A DNA stretch of 64,000 nucleotides from Opitutales bacterium (lineage in GTDB: Bacteria > Verrucomicrobiota > Verrucomicrobiia > Opitutales > UBA953): assembly GCA_024697185.1 (NCBI GenBank), contig JAILGB010000013.1, positions 93,383 through 157,382 of the forward strand, in the 5' to 3' direction. Shown piece after piece: positions 44,875-53,835 of this stretch (position 1 is its first letter; the number at the start of each line of letters is the position of its first letter). The translations under genes and the position numbers were made by a program. A model generated the notes under the pieces. That model did not search any database and had not been told where the DNA came from. It saw only the letters and a list, made by a program, of their open reading frames with translations.

Positions 44875-47862
44875 ATGACATCCTCTGAAATCCGCCAGTC
44901 ATTTCTCGATTTTTTTAAATCCAAAGGACATGCGATCGTGCCCTCGTCGAGCCTGATGCCCGACTCCCCCAATCTGCTCTTCACCAACGCCGGCATGAAC
45001 CAGTTTGTCCCCATTTTCTTGGGACAAATCCCCTGCCCCTATCCCAACAAGCGCGCAGCCGACACCCAAAAATGCATTCGCGCCGGCGGCAAACACAACG
45101 ACCTCGACGATGTCGGACTCGACACCTACCACCACACTTTTTTTGAAATGCTCGGCAACTGGTCTTACGGCGACTATTTCAAAAAAGAAGCCATCGCCTG
45201 GGCATGGGAACTGATTACCGAAATTTGGAAATTCCCAAAAGAACGCCTCTACGCGACCGTCTATTGCCCCGACAAATCCAAAGGCGATCCCGCGAGTTTT
45301 GACCAGGAGGCCTACGATGCCTGGGAACAACTTTTTATCGCCGCCGGACTTGATCCCAAAAAACACATCGTCAACGGCAACAAAAAAGACAATTTCTGGA
45401 TGATGGGCGACACCGGCCCCTGCGGTCCCTGCTCCGAACTCCACATCGACCTGACGCCCGCCGGCGACACAAATGGCGCCCTCGTCAATACGGGATCGCC
45501 GCAATGTATTGAGATTTGGAATCTGGTGTTCATGGAATTCAACGCCAATCCGGACGGAACATTCTCACCGCTCCCCGCCAAAAATGTCGATACCGGCATG
45601 GGATTTGAGCGCGCCGCCTCCATTATCCAATGCACCAAAAATTTCACCGACTTTTCAGGCGTCATCTCCAATTACGAGACAGATATTTTCGCCCCCATTT
45701 TCAGGGAACTTGAAAACTTGAGCGGCAAAAAATACACCTCGACGCTCCCGACCGCGGGAACACAGGGCGCCAACGAACAAGAGAAAATCGACATCGCGTT
45801 TCGCGTGATCGCCGACCACATTCGCACCCTTTCCTTCGCAATCGCCGACGGCATCACTCCGGGCAATACCGACCGCAACTATGTCCTGCGCCGCATCTTG
45901 CGCCGCGCCGTCCGTTACGGACGCACCCTCGGATTCAAGGAACCCTTCTTCTACAAACTCGTCGATGTTCTCGTCGCCACGATGTCGCAAACCTTCCCGG
46001 AAATCGCCAAGCGCGCCGATTTTGTCCGCGACTGCATTCGGGTCGAAGAGGAAACCTTTAACAAAACACTCGACGGCGGCCTGGAGATTTTTGAAGAAAT
46101 CCTGATGCTCAAAAATGCCGCGCGGGAACTCCGTCTCGGCATCGCCGACGTCCTCGACCTCTCCAACGAAGCGAGCCAAAACGGGAACACCGCCATTGCA
46201 GCGATCGCCGACAGGCTCGCACACGCCATCGCCGTCTATATCACCGAATTTGACAAACCGATCAACACAGCGCTCGCACGCCGTATTTTCACACGGGCGG
46301 ATGTAAAAAAACTTTATGCGACGGCGCAAAGCCTAGTCGCAAGCCCCGAAAACGCCGAAATCATCAGCGATTTTCGGGAAGCTCTCGCCCACTTTTTCCT
46401 AAACAACCGCGAGCTCGAAAATGTTTTTGACGGCGAGGCCGCTTTTCTCCTCTACGACACCTACGGTTTTCCGCTCGACTTGACAGAACTCCTCGCACGG
46501 GAACGCGGTTACAAAATCGATGAAAAAATGTTCGAAGCCCTCATGCTCGAGCAGCGGGAACGCGCACGCGCCGCACAAAAAAAGCAAATTGTCGCACTCT
46601 CCGAGATCAAGACAAAAGAAGCAACACAATTCCTCGGCTACGACAGCCTCAGCACCGAGGCGACAATCCTCGAAATCGCCGAAAGCAACGGCAAAATCGC
46701 CGTCATCGTTGACAGCACACCCTGCTACGCCGAAATGGGCGGACAGGTCGGAGACACGGGAACGCTCCTCTGCAACGGGAACGCCTTTAAAATCACCGAT
46801 ACAACAAAAAGCGGGAACGTCTTCCTCCACTTTATCGAAGGCGACACCGCACCGGCTCCCGGAGAAAAAGCCCTCATCAGCGTGGACAAAAAACGTCGCA
46901 ACGCCATCGAGAGAAACCACTCCGCAACCCACCTGCTGCACTATGCCCTGCACGAGATCGTCGGCAAGGACATCGCACAAAAAGGCTCCTTTGTCAGCGA
47001 CGAAAAACTGACATTCGATTTTAATCACAACGCCCTCACACCCGAACAAATCGCCGCCGTCGAAAAACGCGTCAACGAACTCATCTGGCAAAACGACACC
47101 GTCTCCTGGACGGAAGTCGCCCACGATGAAGTCAAAAACAACGAAAACATCATGCAGTTTTTTGGAGACAAATACGGCGACAAGGTCCGCGTCATCCAAA
47201 TGGGCGGGAACGCACAAAAACTTGACGGCTACTCCATGGAACTCTGTGGCGGCACCCATGTCCGCGCCACCGGCGAACTCGGATTGTTCCGCATCGTCGC
47301 CGAAAACGCCATCGCTGCGGGAACCCGACGCATCGAAGCCCTCACCGGCGAAGCCGCTTATAACAGAGCCGCCGACGAGACGAAATTCCTCAAAAAACTT
47401 TCCGAAAAAGCAAAAACACCCGTCGCCGAACTCGACAAAAAATTTGACGCGCTCAACGAGGAAAAAACAAAACTCGAAAAAACACTCAAATCCATTCATC
47501 AAAAAGAAGCCGCCGCAGTCGCCAAAAACTTAATCGCAGGCGCCAAAGATCTCAACGGCAACCGTCAAGTCGCCGCAGTCGTTCCCGCCCAAAACCCGAA
47601 CGACGTCCGCGAACTCGCCAGCCAAATCATCAAACAGCTCGGCGAAAACGGCATCGTCATCCTCGGCGCAAAAATCGCAGACGACAAAGTCTCCATCTGC
47701 GCCGCCTGCGGGAACGCCGCCATCAAAAACGGAGCGGCGGCAGGAAAAATCGTCGCCGCTATTTGCGCAAAACTCGACGGAAAAGGCGGAGGAAAACCGG
47801 ATTTCGCAATGGGAGGCGGCAAAAACGCCGACCAAATCCAAAACGTCTTCGCGGAACTCTAA
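44875..47862 (+). CDS. alaS: Alanyl-tRNA synthetase with an extra segment
   Basis: A 995-residue synthetase, longer than the usual 870-900. The aminoacylation core begins SSEIRQSFLDFFKSKGHAIVPSSSL, and motif 2 includes HHTFFEMLGNWSYGDYFKKEA. The editing domain has HSATH (H682, H686) and CGGTH (C791, H795). The coiled coil and C-Ala domain close the protein. About 85-100 extra residues lie at 411-517, between EEETFNKTLDGGLEIF and the conserved FDGEAAFLLYDTYGFPLDLTE. They look helical and have no known motif. It has its own promoter. Confidence 0.96.
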   Translation: MTSSEIRQSFLDFFKSKGHAIVPSSSLMPDSPNLLFTNAGMNQFVPIFLGQIPCPYPNKRAADTQKCIRAGGKHNDLDDVGLDTYHHTFFEMLGNWSYGDYFKKEAIAWAWELITEIWKFPKERLYATVYCPDKSKGDPASFDQEAYDAWEQLFIAAGLDPKKHIVNGNKKDNFWMMGDTGPCGPCSELHIDLTPAGDTNGALVNTGSPQCIEIWNLVFMEFNANPDGTFSPLPAKNVDTGMGFERAASIIQCTKNFTDFSGVISNYETDIFAPIFRELENLSGKKYTSTLPTAGTQGANEQEKIDIAFRVIADHIRTLSFAIADGITPGNTDRNYVLRRILRRAVRYGRTLGFKEPFFYKLVDVLVATMSQTFPEIAKRADFVRDCIRVEEETFNKTLDGGLEIFEEILMLKNAARELRLGIADVLDLSNEASQNGNTAIAAIADRLAHAIAVYITEFDKPINTALARRIFTRADVKKLYATAQSLVASPENAEIISDFREALAHFFLNNRELENVFDGEAAFLLYDTYGFPLDLTELLARERGYKIDEKMFEALMLEQRERARAAQKKQIVALSEIKTKEATQFLGYDSLSTEATILEIAESNGKIAVIVDSTPCYAEMGGQVGDTGTLLCNGNAFKITDTTKSGNVFLHFIEGDTAPAPGEKALISVDKKRRNAIERNHSATHLLHYALHEIVGKDIAQKGSFVSDEKLTFDFNHNALTPEQIAAVEKRVNELIWQNDTVSWTEVAHDEVKNNENIMQFFGDKYGDKVRVIQMGGNAQKLDGYSMELCGGTHVRATGELGLFRIVAENAIAAGTRRIEALTGEAAYNRAADETKFLKKLSEKAKTPVAELDKKFDALNEEKTKLEKTLKSIHQKEAAAVAKNLIAGAKDLNGNRQVAAVVPAQNPNDVRELASQIIKQLGENGIVILGAKIADDKVSICAACGNAAIKNGAAAGKIVAAICAKLDGKGGGKPDFAMGGGKNADQIQNVFAEL

Positions 47863-47928
47863 AAAATCACGTTCCCACCGACAAAAACCGCCCAATTCCG
47901 GCGTTTCCGAAAAATTTAAAAAAAACAA

Positions 47929-48003
47929 GTCCTCATAGTTCAAGGGTTAGAACTAGCGTTTCCTAAACGCTCGATCCAGGTTCGATTCCTGGTGGGGACG
48001 CCA
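47929..48003 (+). tRNA. tRNA-Arg (anticodon CCT)
   Basis: A complete cloverleaf: 7-bp acceptor stem GTCCTCA/TGGGGAC (one G-T pair), D-arm GTTC/GAAC, anticodon stem AGCGT/ACGCT with loop TTCCTAA giving anticodon CCT (reads AGG, Arg), and T-arm CCAGG/CCTGG with loop TTCGATT. The 3' CCA is encoded. It lies 66 bases after alaS on the same strand. Confidence 0.95.
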
Positions 48004-48012
48004 CTTCCTATT

Positions 48013-48060
48013 TTTACAAAATTGTAAATAGTGGCGCCAAATTTTTAACATTTTTGTAAA
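48013..48060. promoter_or_regulatory. Two palindromic sites, likely enhancer (UAS) for a sigma-54 promoter
   Basis: The near-palindrome TTTACAAAATTGTAAA lies at 48013-48028, and a related inverted site (TTTAACATTTTTGTAAA) at 48044-48060. Their centres are about 32 bases apart (three turns) and about 132 and 101 bases before the predicted sigma-54 start at 48153. An exact copy of the first site is at 49813-49828, just before the start codon of the adjacent sigma-54 activator. Confidence 0.6.
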
Positions 48061-48095
48061 ATAAGCGTTCCCGTAAAAATCGCGGGAACGCTTAT
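48061..48095 (+). terminator. Terminator downstream of alaS/tRNA-Arg
   Basis: A perfect 13-bp stem (48061-48073 with 48083-48095) built on inverted oligomer copies has a 9-base loop, followed by TTTAT. It separates the tRNA unit from the sigma-54 promoter. Confidence 0.8.
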
Positions 48096-48126
48096 TTTAT
48101 GGGCGTTTCAGAACTTTTTTCAAAAT

Positions 48127-48142
48127 TGGCACGGCAATTGCT
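48127..48142 (+). promoter_or_regulatory. Sigma-54 (-24/-12) promoter
   Basis: TGGCACGGCAATTGCT matches the consensus TGGCACG-N4-TTGCW at every defined position, with GG and GC 10 bases apart. The predicted start is near 48153. It points toward the 3' end of the sigma-54 activator gene with no credible ORF in between. Confidence 0.85.
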
Positions 48143-48152
48143 TATTATAAAA

Positions 48153-48238
48153 GTGGAAAACTACAAACTTTCTACAAACAAACAACAAGCAATAAAATGC
48201 GGGGCGGTCGCCAGACAAAATTTGGCGGCCGCTTTTTT
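48153..48238 (+). ncRNA. Candidate sigma-54-dependent small RNA
   Basis: Between the predicted sigma-54 start (about 48153) and a strong terminator there are about 86 bases. The terminator stem pairs 48204-48213 with 48223-48232 (10 bp, one G-U), has a 9-base loop, and is followed by six T (48233-48238). The 5' part is C/A-rich and unstructured (CTACAAACTTTCTACAAAC), as is common in target-binding regions. The only ATG lies directly before the hairpin and would read through it, so coding is unlikely. The RNA ends 6 bases before the stop codon of the convergent activator gene. The layout is like Vibrio qrr genes beside luxO, without sequence homology being claimed. Confidence 0.6.
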
Positions 48239-48243
48239 ACCGT

Positions 48244-49803
48244 CTATTCGTCTCCGTCCTTTTTGCCGACGGACTCAAGTCCGAGGATATGGACTTTGTA
48301 ATGCATCAGTCGCGGAGAGAGGCCGAGTTCCCGTCCGGCGGCAGAACGGTTGCCGTTGTTCCGGCGCAACGATTCCGTCAGCAGTTCGCGTTCAAAATTG
48401 TCGATCAAATTTTTATAGGTGTCGGAGCCGGTCGTTTTTGGCGTTCCCGCGGACTCGTCGCTCGGGAGGGAACTTTTTGCCTGGAGGGCGCTGGGCAGAT
48501 TGTAGCTGCGGATACAATCATTTTTGGCGGTCAAAATCGCGCGCTCGATACAGTTTTCAAGTTCCCGCACATTGCCAGGCCAGGCGTAGGCGACCAGCAG
48601 ATTGACAGCGGGAGCGGAAATCCGTTTGACATTTTTGTGATAGCGCAGATTGTATTTTTTTATAAAATGCTCCGCGAGCGGGACAATGTCGCATTTGCGA
48701 CGCGCCAAATCCGGCAAGTTCAAGGGAAAGACGTTGAGCCGGTAAAAGAGGTCTTCCCGGAATTTTCCGGCGGCGATCAAGTCTTCGAGCGGACGCGATG
48801 TCGCCGCGACAAAGCGCACGTTGGCGCGCCGTTCCTGGTTGGAGCCCAGCCGCGTGTATGTTTTTTCTTGCAAGAGTCTCAAAATTTTTACTTGGGATGC
48901 CGGTGAAAGATCTCCGATTTCGTCCAAAAAAAGCGTTCCGCCCTCTGCGGCTTCGACGCGCCCGACCCGTTGGGCGATCGCGCCCGTGAATGCTCCTTTT
49001 TCGTGACCGAAAAGTTCGCTTTCAAAAAGATTTTCCGGCAAGGCGGCGCAGTTCAGGCGGACAAACGGGCGTTTTGCCCGTTCGCTCAAATTGTGAATGG
49101 CTGCGGCGACGAGTTCTTTTCCCGTTCCCGAAGATCCCCGCAACAACACCGTCGCGTCCGTTTGCGCCACCTGATGAACGCCTTCATAAACCGCCCTCAT
49201 CAAATTGCTGTTGCCGATGATGCCTTCGAGCGCCTCGTCGTCAAAATATTCCCGAAGACGCAAATTTTCCTCTTTTAAAGCTTCGCGCTCCTCGATCATC
49301 TGATAGCACTTTGCAACTGCCGCTGCCGTCAAATTGGCGACAATCCCGAGAAAACGCAGTTTTTCCTGCAAAACTTCAATCGTTCCCGTCGGGCTGTCTC
49401 CCGCCAAAGTCCCGATAATCTGTTGGGAATAAAGCACGGGAACGCACAAAAACGCGACGGATTTTTCCTGCTCCGTGGCGCGCGAACCGGTGCGATTGAG
49501 AAAACGCGGATCCTTTGAAACATTGGGAACCAGAACGGGAACGCCTGTTTTCGCCACCGTTCCCGTAATGCCTTCGCCCAAACGATATTTGCCCAAACGA
49601 CGCTCGCCGTCGTCCAAATCCGTCGAAGCCTCGATTTGAAAAACATCCCCGTGCCGCATCGTGAAAATGCAGCGCGTCAATGCGATTTTGGAACTCAATA
49701 TCGACAAAACCCCGTCAAGCACCGCCGAAGGATTTTCTTGAGAAACCAACTCCAAACCGAGAGATTCAAGAGCCGACAATTCCGCCTTTAAAAGTTTATT
49801 CAT
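48244..49803 (-). CDS. Sigma-54-dependent transcriptional activator (GAF-AAA-Fis)
   Basis: A 519-residue enhancer-binding protein. The N-terminal GAF domain (about residues 15-165) includes [23 protein letters not shown]. The AAA+ domain has Walker A GSSGTGKE (223-230), the sigma-54-contact loop GAFTGA (270-275) and Walker B LFLDEIGD (291-298). A Fis-type helix-turn-helix follows at about 470-512 ([23 protein letters not shown]). The domain order is like NifA/FhlA. There is no receiver domain, so it probably senses a small molecule through GAF. It is convergent with the sigma-54 small-RNA unit, and a palindrome shared with that unit's enhancer precedes its start codon. Confidence 0.92.
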   Translation of the reverse strand: MNKLLKAELSALESLGLELVSQENPSAVLDGVLSILSSKIALTRCIFTMRHGDVFQIEASTDLDDGERRLGKYRLGEGITGTVAKTGVPVLVPNVSKDPRFLNRTGSRATEQEKSVAFLCVPVLYSQQIIGTLAGDSPTGTIEVLQEKLRFLGIVANLTAAAVAKCYQMIEEREALKEENLRLREYFDDEALEGIIGNSNLMRAVYEGVHQVAQTDATVLLRGSSGTGKELVAAAIHNLSERAKRPFVRLNCAALPENLFESELFGHEKGAFTGAIAQRVGRVEAAEGGTLFLDEIGDLSPASQVKILRLLQEKTYTRLGSNQERRANVRFVAATSRPLEDLIAAGKFREDLFYRLNVFPLNLPDLARRKCDIVPLAEHFIKKYNLRYHKNVKRISAPAVNLLVAYAWPGNVRELENCIERAILTAKNDCIRSYNLPSALQAKSSLPSDESAGTPKTTGSDTYKNLIDNFERELLTESLRRNNGNRSAAGRELGLSPRLMHYKVHILGLESVGKKDGDE

Positions 49804-49812
49804 AAAATTTTA

Positions 49813-49828
49813 TTTACAAAATTGTAAA
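49813..49828. promoter_or_regulatory. Palindrome TTTACAAAATTGTAAA before the activator gene
   Basis: This exact 16-base copy of the enhancer site at 48013-48028 lies 9 bases upstream of the activator start codon. In that position its own protein could bind and regulate its expression. A second small hairpin (CGACTT/AAGTCG) follows upstream. Confidence 0.55.
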
Positions 49829-49920
49829 AGACGCCCGACTTTTTCGCAAGTCGGCGACAAACGTTTTTTTTATCACGGGAACGCGGTATCCGAAAATTAA
49901 AAAATTCAAAATTTATTGAT

Positions 49921-49947
49921 TTGACCTGCCGTCGGTGCTATTATAAT
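49921..49947 (+). promoter_or_regulatory. Promoter of the long greA
   Basis: TTGACC (49921-49926) and TATAAT (49942-49947) are 15 bases apart, shorter than ideal. The start near 49954 would give a leader of about 13 bases. Confidence 0.5.
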
Positions 49948-49966
49948 AGAAGATAATTTTCGCAAA

Positions 49967-52051
49967 ATGGCACTCACAAATATTGACCAATTAAAATCAA
50001 AATTAACAGGCTCCGATGCAAGCGGACAGGTTACGGAAAACCTTTGCAATCTTGACAATGGAAGCACCTACTGCTTACACCATGCTTGGGGACTGGGCGA
50101 GGTTAAGAGTTACAGCCCTGAAGAGAATCGCTTGATTGTGGACTTTCCGGAATCCGGCAAAAAAGACCACAAGATGGCGCCCGAATTTTTCTTGACCAAA
50201 TGCGAAGTCTTGCCGGCAAATCATATTTTGTCGCAATTTAAAGAAAATCCCGCACAAATCTTGGACTGGGCGAAACACAATCGCGTCGAATTGGTCAAAG
50301 CCATTCTCGCATCGAGCGCGTTTGTCAAATTGATCGACACAAAAAATCATGTCAAAATCATTCCAAAGAAAAATTTGGAAGAGACCTTGGCGAAAATCGA
50401 CGAACTTGAACGCCCGACGGTGACTTCGATTATGACAAATTCGGAGATCGAGTCCATTCTTTCCCACATCCTCATCGGTGAAGATTTGAAAAAATGGTGG
50501 ACAGCGGCAAAAAAAGAGCTGCAAAAAGACGAATATGTCGGAACGCCCGCCAAAAAAGACGGCTACTACGAATTGCGTGAAAAAGGGCAGACCGTCAATC
50601 CCGAACAGGAAGTGCTCGAAGAATTTTTCCGCGAGAAAAAACCGAAGCGCAAAATCGAACTGGTGATGAAGCTCTTCGCCTTTTCCGCAAACGAGGAATT
50701 GCCGAAGGCACTCCCGGGCCAGCCCCAGCCGCTTTTCAGTTATTCGACAAGCGATCCCGCGACGATCGCCAAACTCCACAACATTTTGGACGATTTGACA
50801 GTCACGCTCAAGGACGCCAAGCGTCTGAATGCGGCGGAACGTCTTCACGGCATTTGGGTGCGCAACGACCTTTGCCGCTTCTTTAGAGGAGACGTCGATC
50901 AGCTCGAACCGACTTCAACCTCAATCATTACCGCCGAAAAGAATGCCGGCAGACTTTCACAGCTCGCCAAAGACATTCCGCAGGATACAAAATACCTGAA
51001 ACGCCTGCTCGACTTGCTTTCACGTATCTACAAGGATCCCAGAGAGGGCGAAGAAGATCCGCAATGGCTCGAGGTTGTCCTCGAACTTTTGGGGAAAGCG
51101 GACAGCAAATTCGCCAACGAGTGCATTCTTTTCCTCTGCGATCGCAAAAAAGCACAGAATGTCTGCGACCTCCTCAAAACAGGACTCGACAATCAGGATC
51201 TTTCGAGCGCTTTGTTGATCTGGGTCATCAAAAACCGCAACAATCCGAAATTTAAAGACGGGATCAAGCCCTTGCTCACCCACCGTCTTCTCTCTCTGAT
51301 CTTCAGAGTTATCGACCGCGAATCAATCGCAGCAAGCAACAGCCGCAAAAACCCCTTGGCGGAAGAAGTTCGCACCGACTACAATCTGATCAACGATCTC
51401 CTGGCGGATGCGGACGAGAATGTCGCCCGCGACCTCGCACAATCCCTCAAGATGATCCAAGGCTACTCGGAACTTGCGAAAAAATCGCTCCTTTCGCGCT
51501 TTATCAAAGTTTACAAGAGCATTGAAAATCTTGTCGAAGGCCAGCATCAAAAGTCATCAACCGTGCTCTATGTGTCAGTCGCTTCGCTCAAAATCAAGCA
51601 AGACGAACTCGCAGACCTTATCGACAACAAAATCCCGGAAAACAAACGGGCGATCCAGGAAGCCCGCGAACTGGGCGACCTTTCGGAAAACTCCGAATAC
51701 AAGATGGCGCGCCAGAACGAAACCGTGCTGAACGCCAAAAAGGAAGGTTTGGAAAAAGAAATCAGCAACGCGAGAGTCACCGACTTTTCGTCCGCTCTGG
51801 AAGGCGGCAAAATCAGTATGGGCACCATCGTCAAGATTCGCTCGGCGAGCGGCACGGAAGCCACCTATACGATTTTGGGCGCATGGGATTCGGATACGCA
51901 ACGCAACATCCTTTCCTACAATACCCGCCTTGCCCAACAGCTCATCGGCAAAAGCAAAGGAGACGAACTCTACTTTAACGATGAAAACTGGACTATCGTC
52001 GACTGCGCACGCTGGATCGATCAGGCAGGAAACTCCGTTGAGGAAAAATAA
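49967..52051 (+). CDS. greA: Long GreA-type transcription elongation factor
   Basis: A 694-residue protein whose last 160 residues are GreA. The coiled-coil tip reads [20 protein letters not shown], with the acidic residues that rescue backtracked RNA polymerase, and then a C-terminal FKBP-like domain ([20 protein letters not shown]). The first 530 residues are a mostly helical region with a CarD/Tudor-like start ([23 protein letters not shown]). Chlamydiae have a similarly long GreA of over 700 residues, so this form points to the PVC group. No copy of the GGGAACG oligomer occurs in its 2.1 kb. Confidence 0.88.
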   Translation: MALTNIDQLKSKLTGSDASGQVTENLCNLDNGSTYCLHHAWGLGEVKSYSPEENRLIVDFPESGKKDHKMAPEFFLTKCEVLPANHILSQFKENPAQILDWAKHNRVELVKAILASSAFVKLIDTKNHVKIIPKKNLEETLAKIDELERPTVTSIMTNSEIESILSHILIGEDLKKWWTAAKKELQKDEYVGTPAKKDGYYELREKGQTVNPEQEVLEEFFREKKPKRKIELVMKLFAFSANEELPKALPGQPQPLFSYSTSDPATIAKLHNILDDLTVTLKDAKRLNAAERLHGIWVRNDLCRFFRGDVDQLEPTSTSIITAEKNAGRLSQLAKDIPQDTKYLKRLLDLLSRIYKDPREGEEDPQWLEVVLELLGKADSKFANECILFLCDRKKAQNVCDLLKTGLDNQDLSSALLIWVIKNRNNPKFKDGIKPLLTHRLLSLIFRVIDRESIAASNSRKNPLAEEVRTDYNLINDLLADADENVARDLAQSLKMIQGYSELAKKSLLSRFIKVYKSIENLVEGQHQKSSTVLYVSVASLKIKQDELADLIDNKIPENKRAIQEARELGDLSENSEYKMARQNETVLNAKKEGLEKEISNARVTDFSSALEGGKISMGTIVKIRSASGTEATYTILGAWDSDTQRNILSYNTRLAQQLIGKSKGDELYFNDENWTIVDCARWIDQAGNSVEEK

Positions 52052-52070
52052 AAATCCGACAATCTCTAAA

Positions 52071-52099
52071 AACGGCGTTTCCTTTGCGGGAACGCCGTT
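52071..52099 (+). terminator. Terminator after greA
   Basis: A 9-bp stem AACGGCGTT (52071-52079) with AACGCCGTT (52091-52099) has an 11-base loop. The U-tract after it is weak (TTGGT), so efficiency is uncertain. The right arm contains the oligomer. Confidence 0.55.
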
Positions 52100-52128
52100 T
52101 TGGTATCGTAAAAGAAAAGCAGTTTTTT

Positions 52129-52134
52129 TATAAT
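52129..52134 (+). promoter_or_regulatory. -10 box directly before ribB, leaderless
   Basis: TATAAT ends 6 bases before the ribB ATG at 52141, which places the transcription start on the start codon itself. The -35 region is T-rich without a clear box. Confidence 0.5.
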
Positions 52135-52140
52135 AATCCT

Positions 52141-52782
52141 ATGAACCTCTTAGAAGCATTTGGCAACGCGAACGAACGAGTCGAACGCGCCGTCGCAGCG
52201 TTTAAGAACGGCAACGGCGTCTTAGTCGTCGATAATGAAGATCGTGAAAACGAAGGCGACTTGATTTTCTCTGCCGAACTGCTTACCGCCGAACAAATCG
52301 CCCAACAAATTCGCGACTGCTCCGGCATCATCTGCCTCTGCCTAAGCCAGGAAAAAGTCAGGGAACTCGGACTTCCGATGATGGTTGAAAAAAATTCGAG
52401 CGCCTACGGGACCGCGTTTACAATTTCCATCGACGGCAAAAAAAATGTCACGACGGGCGTTTCCGCGACTGACCGTTTGGAAGCTGTCCGCGCGACAATC
52501 GCAGACGGGGCGACATTGGAAAAAGACCTTGTCACCCCCGGACATATGTTCCCGCTCGTCGCACGTCCCGGAGGAACGCTCGAGCGCGGCGGGCACACCG
52601 AAGCCACAGTCGATCTCGCGCGCCTCGCCGGACAAAAACCCTGCGGCGTCCTCTGCGAACTCACCAATCCCGACGGCACGATGATGCGACTCCCCGAAGT
52701 CGCCGAATACGCCCGGCGCTACAACTATCCCCTCGTCTCAATCGACGACATCATCCAATATCGCAAGACGAGACAAATATAA
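52141..52782 (+). CDS. ribB: 3,4-dihydroxy-2-butanone 4-phosphate synthase
   Basis: A 213-residue enzyme that makes the four-carbon precursor of riboflavin from ribulose 5-phosphate. The metal and substrate loop is [14 protein letters not shown] (residues 29-42). [42 protein letters not shown] and [13 protein letters not shown] follow. There is no fused RibA domain. It begins a plus-strand run of five closely spaced genes. No FMN riboswitch fits in the short upstream region. Confidence 0.95.
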   Translation: MNLLEAFGNANERVERAVAAFKNGNGVLVVDNEDRENEGDLIFSAELLTAEQIAQQIRDCSGIICLCLSQEKVRELGLPMMVEKNSSAYGTAFTISIDGKKNVTTGVSATDRLEAVRATIADGATLEKDLVTPGHMFPLVARPGGTLERGGHTEATVDLARLAGQKPCGVLCELTNPDGTMMRLPEVAEYARRYNYPLVSIDDIIQYRKTRQI

Positions 52783-52785
52783 ATA

Positions 52786-53268
52786 ATGGATTGGACCATC
52801 AAATCACTCGCAAAAAAATGTGCCGTCAGCGGAGAAAATTTTTCAGACGGCGAAACGGTGGTTTGTCTGATCTTAAAAACGCCCGACGGCAATCTTGACC
52901 GCGTTGATATTCTCGAACAAAATCTCCCCCTTTTCAGTTGTTCGGGAACGATTTTAGGACGATGGAAGCGCATTTTTAGCAGCAACGATTCGGAACTCCT
53001 CAAACGAAGACGCCAGATCGAAAGCCAGGAAGATTTTTTTATCTCCCTCTACAACGAAAGTCCGAGTCCGGAAGGCGAACTGATGAAACAGTTGCTCGCG
53101 CTCCTGCTCGAACGCAAACGGATTTTAAAGGTAAAAAATTCACCGCTCGCCAACCCCTGCATTTTTACACACGTCCGCAGCAAAACCGATTATTCGGTTC
53201 CCATGAACAATTTTAGCCCCGAAGAAATTTCCATCGTCGGGAACGCTCTCGAAACCCTCGTTCAATAA
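52786..53268 (+). CDS. Conserved-looking hypothetical protein
   Basis: A 160-residue cytoplasmic protein that starts 3 bases after ribB. The N-terminus (KKCAVSGENFSDGETVVCLIL) resembles the short C-x-x-S/T-G-x-x-F/L pattern of a small uncharacterised family common in Verrucomicrobia and Planctomycetes, in which a zinc-ribbon-like start is followed by a helical tail. Here it is followed by a helical region, SPEGELMKQLLALLLERKRIL. No function can be assigned. Confidence 0.6.
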   Translation: MDWTIKSLAKKCAVSGENFSDGETVVCLILKTPDGNLDRVDILEQNLPLFSCSGTILGRWKRIFSSNDSELLKRRRQIESQEDFFISLYNESPSPEGELMKQLLALLLERKRILKVKNSPLANPCIFTHVRSKTDYSVPMNNFSPEEISIVGNALETLVQ

Positions 53269-53272
53269 GTTT

Positions 53273-53830
53273 ATGAAAAAAATAATCGCTCTCCTGCTCA
53301 CCCTCACAGCACCGCTTTTTATTTTTGCGTGTTTTTCAAAACCCATTCCCAAGCACTCCATTGAAGTTTGGCTTGAAGCGCCGTCGCGCTCCAGTTCTTT
53401 TGGTTTGCATGAAAAAATCGTCATGCCGGTCAGCGGCATCACCGCCTATGTCACCCGACCTGTCGTTGCCGGGATCGACGCTTTTACCAATGCCGACCTG
53501 CTGATCCAAGACGATCCCCTCACCGGTCTGTCCGTTCCCGGTGTCCGCCTCCGCCTCAAAGACGACGCCTGGATGAATGTTTATCAAATGTCATCGGCGG
53601 CGCTTGCCACGGCAAAAAAACGCGGCGAGATCAAACGCCTCTTTCTTGTCGTTGACGGGCATCCCATCGGCTATTGCAAAATTATCCGCCCGATTCGTCG
53701 CGACGATCTTTTCTTTTATATCGAAAGCAACAAAAAAGATCCCAAGGACATCGACGCGGAGCTTAGAGATTTGCGTTTCAATCTCAACGAATACATCCTC
53801 GATTGGCGGGAATATAAGCAGGAAAAATAA
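53273..53830 (+). CDS. Lipoprotein of unknown function
   Basis: A 185-residue protein with a signal peptide and lipobox IFAC (lipidated Cys at 20). The mature part has extended beta stretches (HSIEVWLEAPS, KIVMPVSGITAYVTRPVVAGIDAF, VPGVRLRLKDDAWMNVYQMSS, LFLVVDGHPIGYCKIIRPI) and a charged C-terminus. It follows the preceding gene by 4 bases and precedes the M23 peptidase by 5, so it probably works with that envelope peptidase. No known domain is recognised. Confidence 0.65.
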   Translation: MKKIIALLLTLTAPLFIFACFSKPIPKHSIEVWLEAPSRSSSFGLHEKIVMPVSGITAYVTRPVVAGIDAFTNADLLIQDDPLTGLSVPGVRLRLKDDAWMNVYQMSSAALATAKKRGEIKRLFLVVDGHPIGYCKIIRPIRRDDLFFYIESNKKDPKDIDAELRDLRFNLNEYILDWREYKQEK

Positions 53831-53835
53831 ATTTT

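Noticed and set aside
46399..47502. A 367-codon minus-strand frame opposite alaS
   Set aside because: It covers the AlaRS editing domain in antisense; its Cys/Phe-rich translation has no homologous pattern.
48099..48243. A peptide beginning at the ATG before the small-RNA hairpin
   Set aside because: The frame would read through the terminator hairpin and U-run into antisense of the activator gene, and has no ribosome-binding site.
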